Source: Calditrichota bacterium
GTDB lineage: Bacteria > Calditrichota > Calditrichia > Calditrichales > Calditrichaceae
NCBI GenBank assembly: GCA_024278715.1
Contig: JAJRSN010000088.1
Coordinates: forward strand, 1-9,453
Reading direction: 5' to 3'
DNA length: 9,453 nt
The translations under genes and the position numbers were made by a program. The notes under the pieces were generated by a model. That model ran no database searches. It was not told the DNA's origin and worked only from the letters and a program-made list of their open reading frames with translations. Every line of letters begins with the position of its first letter. The stretch's first letter is position 1. Shown here in pieces: positions 1-7,321 of the stretch.

Positions 1-191
1 CCGGAAAAGTTACTCTAACGGTTTACAATGCTGCCGGTCAGGAAGTTGCAAATCTTTTTAACGGAGAAGTGCAAAAGAACAGACCTTATCAAGTGATTTT
101 CAGCGGGCAGAATCTGGCTTCCGGAATTTACTTCTATCAATTAAAAACGGAAAAAAATACAGAAATTAAAAAAATGGTGTTGATTAAGTAA
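1..191 (+). CDS. C-terminal end of a secreted protein with T9SS type A sorting domain (5' truncated by window)
   Basis: Only the last 62 residues are visible; the first complete codon is at position 3 and the stop is TAA at 189-191. The fragment reads as a small beta-sandwich of the 'type A' sorting domain or FlgD-Ig-like kind. It begins with the strand KVTLTVYNAAGQEVANL, continues through a G-Q-N-L-A-S-G-I-Y-F-Y turn and strand, and ends in K-K-M-V-L-I-K. In T9SS-bearing phyla this domain sends the protein through the type IX machinery after Sec export. The upstream catalytic or binding part is outside the window, so the protein's function cannot be told. It lies on the same strand as the following genes but is separated from them by a strong hairpin terminator, so it is probably the last gene of another transcript. 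Confidence 0.88.
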   Translation, partial: GKVTLTVYNAAGQEVANLFNGEVQKNRPYQVIFSGQNLASGIYFYQLKTEKNTEIKKMVLIK

Positions 192-206
192 AGATAAATT
201 AACGTT

Positions 207-237
207 AAATGGCAGGAATAAAATTCCTGCCATTTTT
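207..237 (+). terminator. Rho-independent terminator of the upstream gene
   Basis: A perfect 13-bp inverted repeat (AAATGGCAGGAAT at 207-219 and its exact complement at 223-235) encloses a three-base AAA loop. The 3' arm runs into five T residues (233-237). It starts 15 nt after the TAA of the upstream gene, the usual place for an intrinsic terminator. It marks the boundary between the upstream unit and the four-gene block. Confidence 0.9.
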
Positions 238-311
238 CAGTTAAAAAGGCAGCTAATTTACCTCTCTCTTTCATGTCTAAGAGTTAGAAAAACTTAAGGT
301 ATGGTGGATTT
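238..311 (+). promoter_or_regulatory. Leader region expected to hold the promoter of the four-gene block
   Basis: This 74-nt AT-rich stretch lies between the terminator and the TonB-dependent receptor start, so a promoter is expected here because transcription must restart after the hairpin. I cannot point to a convincing sigma-70 -35/-10 pair or a Bacteroidota-type -33/-7 (TTG / TAnnTTTG) pair. A pyrimidine run lies near 263-274. TAAGG (295-299) and GGTGG (303-307) are the only ribosome-binding candidates. The first is 12 nt and the second 4 nt from the ATG at 312, so initiation may be modest or involve both. The call rests on position, not on a recognised motif. Confidence 0.35.
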
Positions 312-3044
312 ATGAGACGCGTTGTTTTCGGAATTACAACGGTGTTATTTACCATTATTTCTCTTTTTGCCGGAACTACCGGTAAAATTGCAGGACGAGT
401 GGTTGACGCCCGGACAAAAGAGCCTCTTGCGGGAGCAAATGTTTATTTAAAAGGTACCAATTTTGGAGCATCTACCGATGAAGACGGCGATTACTACATA
501 ATTAATATTCCTGTTGGAACTTACACTATCATTGTTTCTTATGTCGGTTATCGAACGATCGAACATTCCGGCGTTAAGGTTATTCTGGATCAAACGACCA
601 AGGTCAATTTTGACATGACCGAAGAAATTGCCGAAGGCGAAACCATTGTGGTGACGGCAACCCCGTTCAAAGTGCAAAAAGACGAAACGACAAAAAAAAT
701 CACAATACAGGCTGAAGATATTCAATCCATGCCTGTAACGGATTTTTCGGAAATGGTCGTGGCTCAGGCGGGCGTTATACAAATGGAGAGTAGTATTCAG
801 GGAATCGCCGGTTTTGAAGACCGCGGTATTGAAGAAATTCATGTGCGCGGCGGTCGTTCCGGAGAAATCGGTTATACGATCGACGGAACGTATATTGTGA
901 ATCCGTTTTACGGTTCCAAATATTCATGGACGGAATTAAACGATTTTGCCGTTGAGCAGGTGGATATTAAAACGGGCGTTTTTGACGCCGAATACGGCGG
1001 CGCTCTTTCGAGTATGATTAATATAATCACGCGCGACGGAGGCGAAAAAATTGAGGGTAATTTACGAATAATGACTTCAAATCCGGCGAATTTAGCCAAT
1101 CTGTTTGAATATACCGTAAAGCCTCTCTCACGTAAAAATTTAACGCCCTTTCGCCAGGATTATTTAAGAGATTATCGGGAAATTTCAGGCGGGATAGGCG
1201 GACCGGTTCCGGGAACAAAAAAGAGGGTGCGTTTTATTGTAACCGGACACCGCCTGGGAACTGCGTATCGTACCTATGAATTTGACAATGTTACTTACGA
1301 CCGGTCACAACCGCAGGATTCTGAGCATAATATGTTCTTAAACCGATTGGATACCATTGCCGGTTGGCATCAGATGGGTTTTCGATATAGTTGGGATTTG
1401 TACGGAAAATTGACCTGGAAAATTTCCAATTCGATGAAAATAGCCTTCTCTAATTGGAATTTGGAGACCACTTTCCGGACGGCTAATTTATCCAACTATG
1501 CCTATCAATTCTACGAGAAAGGGCGTAATATCGATACCCAAAGCTCGGATCGACAGGCTTTGATGTTTAACCATCAGTTGTCCAAAAAAACATTTTATGA
1601 TATCCGGCTTTCGCGCTTTTATCAGAAAATGTTTATAGGGGTAACGGATAACGGCGATATTAACGGCAGGTATTTAAAACCGGATGAATATCAAAGTCCG
1701 GGTTTTGACGAGGACTATGAAAATAATCCCTATTGGTTTGAATACTATGTAAAAGGTCATGACCGCTATTATCACACAAACTATGCCGAAACTTACGAAG
1801 CCCTTGTCAATGTGCTGAGCCAGGTTACCAAACATCATCAGTTTAAATTCGGCGGAAATTACCGGCAGCATACAATTTTTATCGACGAAATCCAGCTCCC
1901 CTGGCTTTTGAGCCCTTATGTTGAAAGATATAAGCGATATCCCGAAGAAGCGGCGTTTTATGTTCAGGATTTAATCGAATACGATTATATGACCATTCAT
2001 TTGGGGATGCGCGTTGATTTGCTTAACGCCCACGGCAAGTACTGGAAAAATCCATGGGCGCCCGGAGAAAAACAGGAAGTCGAAAGCGGATGGGAAGTAA
2101 GGTGGAGTCCGCGCGTAAGTTTTTCACACGTAATTACCGATAACGCCACCTTTACGTTCGGATACGGTCAGTTTACTCAAACGCCGACTTATCGAAATAA
2201 ATATATTAATCCCAAAAAAGACATAAAAACCTATTCGCCTCTTGTGGGCAACGCCGGCTTGAATATGGAACACATGACCGCCTATGAATTTGGTCTGAAC
2301 GTCGGCTTGTCGGATAATCTGATCGCGCAGGTAATAGGATGGTCAAAGGAATATTCCAACCTGACTTCCACTGAACGTATCCCGCAATTTCCTTACTCCT
2401 ATACTATATTGTTGAACACCGATTACGCAACCGCCCGCGGTTTGGATGTGGTTGTTCGCAGAATGGGCACAAATTCCAGCATGATTATTCAATACACGCT
2501 TTCACGCGCCACCGCCAATCGAAAAGACCCCTGGGAAGGATATCGTGAAACGGATACGCCGCGTACAATGCCTAAACGCGAAATTTTAATGTCTTACGAC
2601 CGCACGCATGACATCAGTTTGATCTATTCATATCGATTCCATGATAAACAAGGTCCAAGCTTGTTTGGTATTCATCCCATGGAACGTTCACGATTCGATC
2701 TTATGTTCTTGGCGATGAGCGGTTTTCCGTACACACCGATAATCGGAAATGTTGCGGGCGAAACAAATTCCGAACGCAGCCCATGGAATTTTACGGCAAA
2801 TTTTAATTATCGTAAAGACTTCCGGATATCAGGAGTGAGAGTTATTTTCGGAATTCGCGTACAAAATGTGTTTGACTGGAAAAATCCGATTGATATTTAC
2901 GCGGAAACGGGAAAAGCCGATGATCCGGGTCCGCGCATCAATGAACTAATCCAGATGGGATGGTTTTCAAAAACCTTGTGGGATCAGCCCTATCGTTACG
3001 GTAGGAGAAGGCAAGTCGATTTTTCATTAGAATTTGCGTTTTAA
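312..3044 (+). CDS. TonB-dependent outer-membrane receptor with N-terminal carboxypeptidase-regulatory-like domain
   Basis: This 910-aa protein is an outer-membrane active transporter predicted to take up a large or scarce ligand using energy from TonB-ExbBD. Residues 1-20 are a signal peptide (MRR, then a hydrophobic run to SLFA). Residues about 25-104 form a carboxypeptidase-regulatory-like beta-sandwich (GKIAGRVVDARTKEPLAGANVYL, with S-T-D-E-D-G-D-Y and SYVGYRT), as in SusC-type receptors. ETIVVTATPF at 110-119 resembles a TonB box. The plug covers about 120-245, with IHVRGGRSGE and DGTYIVNPF, and with EYGGALSSMINIITRDGG (227-244), the plug's typical closing motif. The rest is an aromatic-rich beta-barrel ending in the terminal strand DFSLEFAF, with the C-terminal Phe expected for BAM insertion. 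Length is slightly below classic SusC proteins (about 1000 aa). It is first in the block, 24 nt before the next gene. The substrate is unknown; no lipoprotein SusD follows. Confidence 0.95.
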   Translation: MRRVVFGITTVLFTIISLFAGTTGKIAGRVVDARTKEPLAGANVYLKGTNFGASTDEDGDYYIINIPVGTYTIIVSYVGYRTIEHSGVKVILDQTTKVNFDMTEEIAEGETIVVTATPFKVQKDETTKKITIQAEDIQSMPVTDFSEMVVAQAGVIQMESSIQGIAGFEDRGIEEIHVRGGRSGEIGYTIDGTYIVNPFYGSKYSWTELNDFAVEQVDIKTGVFDAEYGGALSSMINIITRDGGEKIEGNLRIMTSNPANLANLFEYTVKPLSRKNLTPFRQDYLRDYREISGGIGGPVPGTKKRVRFIVTGHRLGTAYRTYEFDNVTYDRSQPQDSEHNMFLNRLDTIAGWHQMGFRYSWDLYGKLTWKISNSMKIAFSNWNLETTFRTANLSNYAYQFYEKGRNIDTQSSDRQALMFNHQLSKKTFYDIRLSRFYQKMFIGVTDNGDINGRYLKPDEYQSPGFDEDYENNPYWFEYYVKGHDRYYHTNYAETYEALVNVLSQVTKHHQFKFGGNYRQHTIFIDEIQLPWLLSPYVERYKRYPEEAAFYVQDLIEYDYMTIHLGMRVDLLNAHGKYWKNPWAPGEKQEVESGWEVRWSPRVSFSHVITDNATFTFGYGQFTQTPTYRNKYINPKKDIKTYSPLVGNAGLNMEHMTAYEFGLNVGLSDNLIAQVIGWSKEYSNLTSTERIPQFPYSYTILLNTDYATARGLDVVVRRMGTNSSMIIQYTLSRATANRKDPWEGYRETDTPRTMPKREILMSYDRTHDISLIYSYRFHDKQGPSLFGIHPMERSRFDLMFLAMSGFPYTPIIGNVAGETNSERSPWNFTANFNYRKDFRISGVRVIFGIRVQNVFDWKNPIDIYAETGKADDPGPRINELIQMGWFSKTLWDQPYRYGRRRQVDFSLEFAF

Positions 3045-3055
3045 ATTAGAGGAAT

Positions 3056-3062
3056 GGTGGGA
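3056..3062 (+). promoter_or_regulatory. Ribosome binding site that favours the start at 3069
   Basis: GGTGGGA lies 6 nt upstream of the ATG at 3069. The in-frame ATG at 3054 has AGAGGA (3048-3053) directly abutting it with no spacer, too close to work as its Shine-Dalgarno. It would also put five extra residues (MVGKI) before an otherwise canonical signal peptide. Both points favour 3069. Confidence 0.6.
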
Positions 3063-3068
3063 AAGATT

Positions 3069-6000
3069 ATGAAAAAAGTAAGTATTTTTTTATTATTGAT
3101 GATTTTCGTCATTCAGGCTGCAGAAATTCCTAAAAATAAAGCCCTGCGTAAAAACGCTATCGACGACCCTTTATTAAACAGGGCTCGCGCCTATCTTGAT
3201 AAAGGAAAATTAAAAATTGCCGTTGAAAACTATGGCATATTTTCAGGCACCCATAATCCTCAAGGATTGTGGGGAGATTTTCAGTACATCTCCAATCTTT
3301 CGTTGGTAGTCGGAGTTCCGGGCAAGGATAAAGACGGAAACCCGTATCCTTGGGCGGTAGGTCCTAAAGAACAATTTATCGTCAAAACTCAGCAATTTCA
3401 GGTGTTTGGTACGGATACAACCTATTGGGGACCAACGGTATCCGAATCGTGGTTCGATCGTACCCCAAACCTTAACCGGACCGATTGGGAAGCGGTGGAA
3501 GACAGTCGTATCCGGTTGCATAACCCCCTGGCGACCGCAGGCGAATATTACGGAAAATTAGGGCTTTACACCGATCCCGAAGATCAGTATCCCTTGCTGG
3601 CAACCAGCGATATTCCCGAAACCTGGCCCGGCACCGATGAGGAGCGCCACTGGCCCGGCCCGTGGGCAATCGATCCCGCAGACCCGGAAGGTAAAAAACA
3701 GTTACCCGGCGTTTTTGTCTCCGATCAGGATATCTATTTTGAGTTTGACGATCGTCTGGCAACGCGGGACATTGATCCGAATCAGGGCTATCCTATCGGA
3801 ATCAAAGCCAAAGTTTCGGGATATTCATACGGCGCAAGCATCTCCGAAGACATCATCTTTTTCCGCATGACGCTCATTAACGAATCTCAATACAATTATG
3901 AGGGGATGTACGCCGGCTTTTATTTTGACGTGGACGCCTATAACCGCTTAGCCAACGGAAGTTACGTAGGGCGTACGAACGACGACGACATGATGGGCTA
4001 CAATCTGGATTGGAATTTCGGTTACATTTACGATCTGGACGGCGATCATACAAATCCCTATGTCGGCGATAAAAAATTAGCTTACACGGCTGTAAAATTA
4101 CTGGAAACGCCCACGGCAACCGAAGACATTGATTTGGACGGCGACGGTAAAACAGATGTTTTTAAGGGCGATAAATTAGGTTTAACAAGTTGGCACTGGT
4201 TCGACTGGTACTTCCGTCCCGGCGCGCGCGATGTGCACCCCACTCAGGGTCCGTGGTCGGGCGACGGTCAAACGCCGGTCGCCGATAACAAAGAAGAAAT
4301 CCAATACAAAATTTTAGCCGGAGACACTTCGAATCTCTCCAAATACGATTCTACGTATTATTTTCATCCCCTGCGCACCGAAGTAGGTTATGGAAGGCTG
4401 AACCCGAGATTCGATTCGGTGGAAGGATTGTTGTACGAATATCCCGAAGGTTTGGATTGTGTGTTCATTATGGGTTCAGGACCTTTTAGTATGGCGCCCG
4501 GAGATTCGGTTCCGTTTTCTTTTGCCATCATAATGGGCGAAGACGAAAAAGACCTCGAAGCAAACGCCCTGATAGCCCAGCTTATGTATGATAATAATTA
4601 TCAGGGAGCGCGTCCGCCCAAAGCGCCCAAAGTTATTGCCAATACCGAAGACCGCAAAGTTACGCTTTACTGGGATGCTTCTCCGGTACATGATGTGGAT
4701 GTGATTACCGGTTATGAAGATTTTGAAGGCTTCCGAATTTACCGCAGCGAAGATAACGGCAAGACCTGGGGTAAAAAGATGTACGATGAAGAATCCAAAA
4801 CCACCTACTGGGAGCCTTACGTGCAGTTTGATCTTGACAACGATATAGAAGGATACGACAGGGTTCCTCCGCATCGTTTTCTCGGCGATAACAGCGGATT
4901 GCAATTCAAGTTTGTGGATACGAATGTTGAAAACGGCAGGGAATATCTTTACGCAGTATGCGCCTATGACCGCGGTTTTATACCAAATGATCCCATTCTT
5001 GATCCCGATAGTTTGGGAGCCAAAGCCAGTTTGAATTTCGAGCTTCCTTCGCTGGAGAATTTTCTTTCCAACAGTACGAATCTCAGTCATATTGTTAAAG
5101 TTATCCCGCATCGTCCGCCGAGCAATACCGAAATTGCCGAGCTGAAAGTGGAAAAGATACCCGGAACCGTAGGCAACGGCATTTTTAAAGTAGAAGTTAT
5201 CGATCCCAAAGAGGTAACCGGAAATACCTATAAAATATCTTTTGACTGTGATTATTACGATCCGCCAAAAAACACAAAAATTGTTTCGGGTTCTCAGCGC
5301 TATACCATCGTTAATCTGGATAAAGGCGATACCCTGGTAAAAGACAGTAAAGAATGGTCCAAAGATATTGAAGAGCCGGAAGCCCCGCCCATTTTTGACG
5401 GTCTGCGCTGGGGAATTCAGATGAGCACGGATATTATTTTGGAAAGACTGGACGCCTACTGGACGGAAAATTCGCAATGCACCTATGACTTATCGCAGGC
5501 AACCCTGAGCTCTTATAAATCGCGCTCGGATTATGTGCTCGTTTTTAAGAATGAGGGTGCGGATACCGTTTTCAGAGATAAGCGGTTTAATACGGTAAAC
5601 TTTTTGATACCTTTCCAATTATGGAATACGACAACTAACCGCAAAGCCCGGCTTTTGGCTTTTGGTTCCAGTGAGTTCAAACCGGATGTAAAATACTATG
5701 TCTTTGAAAACCATTTACCGGAAGAACCCGACAATGACAATTATATAAACACTTTATCGTTTACGCTTTCTTGGGTTTTGCCCGGAGAGGTTGATGAAGA
5801 CGGCAACCCGATTCCGCCCGATATAGATTGGGCGCCCGGCGATTCTCTTATTATTCCTGTCAGAAAACCGTTTGAACGCGGCGACGGATTTTTGGTATAT
5901 ACCGATCGTGTTTTCAAGATACGCAAGGTTACAAAGGATGATCTGAAAAAAGTTAAGGTTGTGCCGAATCCTTATTTTGTGCATGCCGATTGGGAAAATG

Positions 6001-6236
6001 ACGATTTTGTGCGTAAAATTCAGTTTACAAATCTTCCTTCAAAAAGCAAGGTTCACATTTTTACCGTATCCGGAGAAGAGGTAATAACCCTGTATCACGA
6101 AAGCGGCTTTGACGGAAGCCTTGATTGGGATCTGTTAACCAAAAATCGTCAGGAAGTAGCGCCGGGCTTGTACGTGTTTGTCGTGGAGTCCGAAAAGGGC
6201 GAAACCTACGCCGGAAAATTTGTGATTATTAAGTGA
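3069..6236 (+). CDS. Large secreted protein with fibronectin-III-like segment and T9SS type A sorting domain
   Basis: The product is 1055 aa from the preferred ATG at 3069 (1060 aa if the in-frame ATG at 3054 is used). The N-terminus, MKKVSIFLLLMIFVIQAAE, is a clear signal peptide. Numbering from 3054: residues 40-90 hold a conserved-looking opening (VENYGIFSG, GLWGDFQYI, VGVPG) that I associate with large secreted proteins of Calditrichota and KSB1-like bacteria. Acidic calcium-type loops occur at D327-D331 and, most clearly, DLDGDGKTD at 360-368. A fibronectin-III-like segment spans about 520-660 (PPKAPKVIANTEDRKVTLYW, FEGFRIYRSEDNGKTW, REYLYAVCAYDRG). The last 95 residues begin with VKVVPNPY and end in APGLYVFVV and AGKFVIIK, a type A sorting domain. 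It is therefore predicted to cross the outer membrane by T9SS and be released or surface-anchored. No catalytic motif is recognised. It takes the position after the receptor where SusD would sit but has no lipobox. A ligand-binding or adhesive role is inference. Confidence 0.93.
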   Translation: MKKVSIFLLLMIFVIQAAEIPKNKALRKNAIDDPLLNRARAYLDKGKLKIAVENYGIFSGTHNPQGLWGDFQYISNLSLVVGVPGKDKDGNPYPWAVGPKEQFIVKTQQFQVFGTDTTYWGPTVSESWFDRTPNLNRTDWEAVEDSRIRLHNPLATAGEYYGKLGLYTDPEDQYPLLATSDIPETWPGTDEERHWPGPWAIDPADPEGKKQLPGVFVSDQDIYFEFDDRLATRDIDPNQGYPIGIKAKVSGYSYGASISEDIIFFRMTLINESQYNYEGMYAGFYFDVDAYNRLANGSYVGRTNDDDMMGYNLDWNFGYIYDLDGDHTNPYVGDKKLAYTAVKLLETPTATEDIDLDGDGKTDVFKGDKLGLTSWHWFDWYFRPGARDVHPTQGPWSGDGQTPVADNKEEIQYKILAGDTSNLSKYDSTYYFHPLRTEVGYGRLNPRFDSVEGLLYEYPEGLDCVFIMGSGPFSMAPGDSVPFSFAIIMGEDEKDLEANALIAQLMYDNNYQGARPPKAPKVIANTEDRKVTLYWDASPVHDVDVITGYEDFEGFRIYRSEDNGKTWGKKMYDEESKTTYWEPYVQFDLDNDIEGYDRVPPHRFLGDNSGLQFKFVDTNVENGREYLYAVCAYDRGFIPNDPILDPDSLGAKASLNFELPSLENFLSNSTNLSHIVKVIPHRPPSNTEIAELKVEKIPGTVGNGIFKVEVIDPKEVTGNTYKISFDCDYYDPPKNTKIVSGSQRYTIVNLDKGDTLVKDSKEWSKDIEEPEAPPIFDGLRWGIQMSTDIILERLDAYWTENSQCTYDLSQATLSSYKSRSDYVLVFKNEGADTVFRDKRFNTVNFLIPFQLWNTTTNRKARLLAFGSSEFKPDVKYYVFENHLPEEPDNDNYINTLSFTLSWVLPGEVDEDGNPIPPDIDWAPGDSLIIPVRKPFERGDGFLVYTDRVFKIRKVTKDDLKKVKVVPNPYFVHADWENDDFVRKIQFTNLPSKSKVHIFTVSGEEVITLYHESGFDGSLDWDLLTKNRQEVAPGLYVFVVESEKGETYAGKFVIIK
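4131..4154 (+). other. Acidic DxDxDGxxD calcium-type loop in the large secreted protein
   Basis: Residues 360-368 (numbered from the ATG at 3054) read D-L-D-G-D-G-K-T-D, fitting the DxDxDGxxD pattern of dockerin, thrombospondin type 3 and EF-hand-like calcium loops. A similar acidic stretch, D-L-D-G-D at 327-331, precedes it. Such loops usually stabilise extracellular proteins through Ca2+. Calcium binding here is inferred from the motif alone; no paired helix-loop-helix is obvious. Confidence 0.5.
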
Positions 6237-6248
6237 GCGCATTAGAAC

Positions 6249-6253
6249 AGGAG
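6249..6253 (+). promoter_or_regulatory. Shine-Dalgarno of the PorV/PorQ-family gene
   Basis: AGGAG sits 9 nt before the ATG at 6263, within the 26-nt gap after the previous stop. It supports this start rather than the overlapping ATG at 6253, which opens a different frame that lacks family features. Confidence 0.75.
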
Positions 6254-6262
6254 TGAAGATTC

Positions 6263-7282
6263 ATGAAAATAAAAAAGATTATTCTGATGGTATTAATCCC
6301 CTGTTTAATATTATTTGCCCAAACAGAATTATCCAAGGTCGGCACTTCAATGGGGCAGTTCTTGAAATTAGGCGCGGGCGCAAGAGGCACGGCTTTAGGG
6401 GATGCCTATACCTCTGTTACCAAAGATGTAACAGCCATGTACTGGAATCCGGCGGGCATTCAAAAAATAGGACATCGCGCCGTTGCCTTTTCACGAACCC
6501 AACTTTTTGCAGGAATCTCTTATGATTTTTTGGGTCTGGTTATTCCTGTTAACAGGAGTACAAGCGTCGGGTTTTCCGTACTTTACCTCAACTCCGGCGA
6601 TATCGAGATGACGACAATTAATGAACCCGAAGGCACCGGAACTTCTTTTTCGGCTACTTCCGCGGCAGTGGGAATAACCGTATCCCGAAGCCTGACCGAT
6701 CGTTTTGATCTTGGCGTAACGGTTAAATATGTTCAGGAAAAACTCTTTCGCGAAAAAGCCTCAACGGTCGCCTTTGACGTGGGCTCGCAATTCGATACGG
6801 GAATTTACGGCATGAAACTGGGAATGTGTCTGGCAAATTTTGGCGGAAAAATGAAATTGGACGGACCCGATCTTTCAAAAAACACTAAAAACGAAAAAAC
6901 CGGTGTCACTTACAGCGGCGGAGTTCGCTGGAAAACGGTGGATTGGCCCATACCGCTAATTTTTAGATTAGGAATTTCCAATGATATAATCGGGGAAGAT
7001 TCATACATCATAAAAAGTCCCACCCATCGTTTGACGCTTAGCCTTGAAGCCAATGACCCGACGGACCATTATCTGCGTTACAATTACGGTCTGGAATATG
7101 AATGGAATAAAGTGATCGCCTTGCGTGTGGGTTACAAAGCAAATTACGACGAGGCTGATTTTACGGCGGGTCTGGGTATCGATTTCAGTAAAATAGGGAT
7201 TAACGGTCGTCTCGATTATGCCTTTAATAATTACGGCATACTCGGATATGTCCATAATTATTCGTTTGAGTTCAGCTTTTAA
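6263..7282 (+). CDS. PorV/PorQ-family outer-membrane protein
   Basis: This 339-aa protein starts with a signal peptide (MKIKKIILMVLIPCLILFA, cleaved about residue 19-20). Cys14 is not in a lipobox context. Residues 33-65 carry the family signature: FLKLGAGARGTALGDAY followed by V-T-A-M-Y-W-N-P-A-G. The remainder alternates amphipathic strands typical of a FadL-like 14-strand barrel (VGFSVLYLNSGDI, FDLGVTVKYVQEKLF, MKLGMCLANFGGKM, ALRVGYKANY, FTAGLGIDF) and ends in YSFEFSF with a terminal Phe. In Bacteroidota, PorV binds the sorting domain of T9SS cargo and shuttles it to the attachment complex; PorQ-like paralogues have related roles. Its place between two large secreted proteins, at least one with a sorting domain, suggests a dedicated shuttle. 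Many FCB genomes encode several such paralogues, so it need not be the housekeeping PorV. The family call is firm; the specific role is inferred. Confidence 0.92.
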   Translation: MKIKKIILMVLIPCLILFAQTELSKVGTSMGQFLKLGAGARGTALGDAYTSVTKDVTAMYWNPAGIQKIGHRAVAFSRTQLFAGISYDFLGLVIPVNRSTSVGFSVLYLNSGDIEMTTINEPEGTGTSFSATSAAVGITVSRSLTDRFDLGVTVKYVQEKLFREKASTVAFDVGSQFDTGIYGMKLGMCLANFGGKMKLDGPDLSKNTKNEKTGVTYSGGVRWKTVDWPIPLIFRLGISNDIIGEDSYIIKSPTHRLTLSLEANDPTDHYLRYNYGLEYEWNKVIALRVGYKANYDEADFTAGLGIDFSKIGINGRLDYAFNNYGILGYVHNYSFEFSF

Positions 7283-7307
7283 ATTTTAGAAAATTATCCA
7301 TTAATAT

Positions 7308-7315
7308 GAGGAGGG
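7308..7315 (+). promoter_or_regulatory. Strong Shine-Dalgarno of the last gene
   Basis: GAGGAGGG, near-perfect against the 16S rRNA tail, lies 6 nt before the ATG at 7322. It is the strongest ribosome-binding site in the window, suggesting the last gene is translated efficiently from the shared transcript. Confidence 0.85.
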
Positions 7316-7321
7316 CTATTT

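Noticed and set aside
199..208. Perfect 10-bp palindrome TTAACGTTAA just before the terminator stem, considered as an operator
   Set aside because: It overlaps the terminator, is AT-rich, occurs once and sits upstream of no obvious promoter.
447..842. - strand open frame (131 codons) inside the TonB-dependent receptor
   Set aside because: It is opposite the conserved N-terminal and plug domains, with no independent coding evidence.
4131..4154. Dockerin/cohesin-type cellulosome interpretation of the calcium-type loop
   Set aside because: Only one good loop is present, without the second repeat or the helices of a dockerin, and no cohesin is nearby.
4476..5477. Long - strand open frame (333 codons) opposite the large secreted protein
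   Set aside because: It lies wholly inside a + strand gene with clear domains. Its translation is rich in F/I/R/N with no recognisable motif, signal peptide or family feature, and no ribosome-binding context supports it. It is a shadow of codon bias on the other strand.
6253..6525. Alternative + frame starting at the ATG overlapping the AGGAG before the PorV-like gene
   Set aside because: Its translation has no family resemblance, while the frame from 6263 has a signal peptide and the PorV/PorQ signature.
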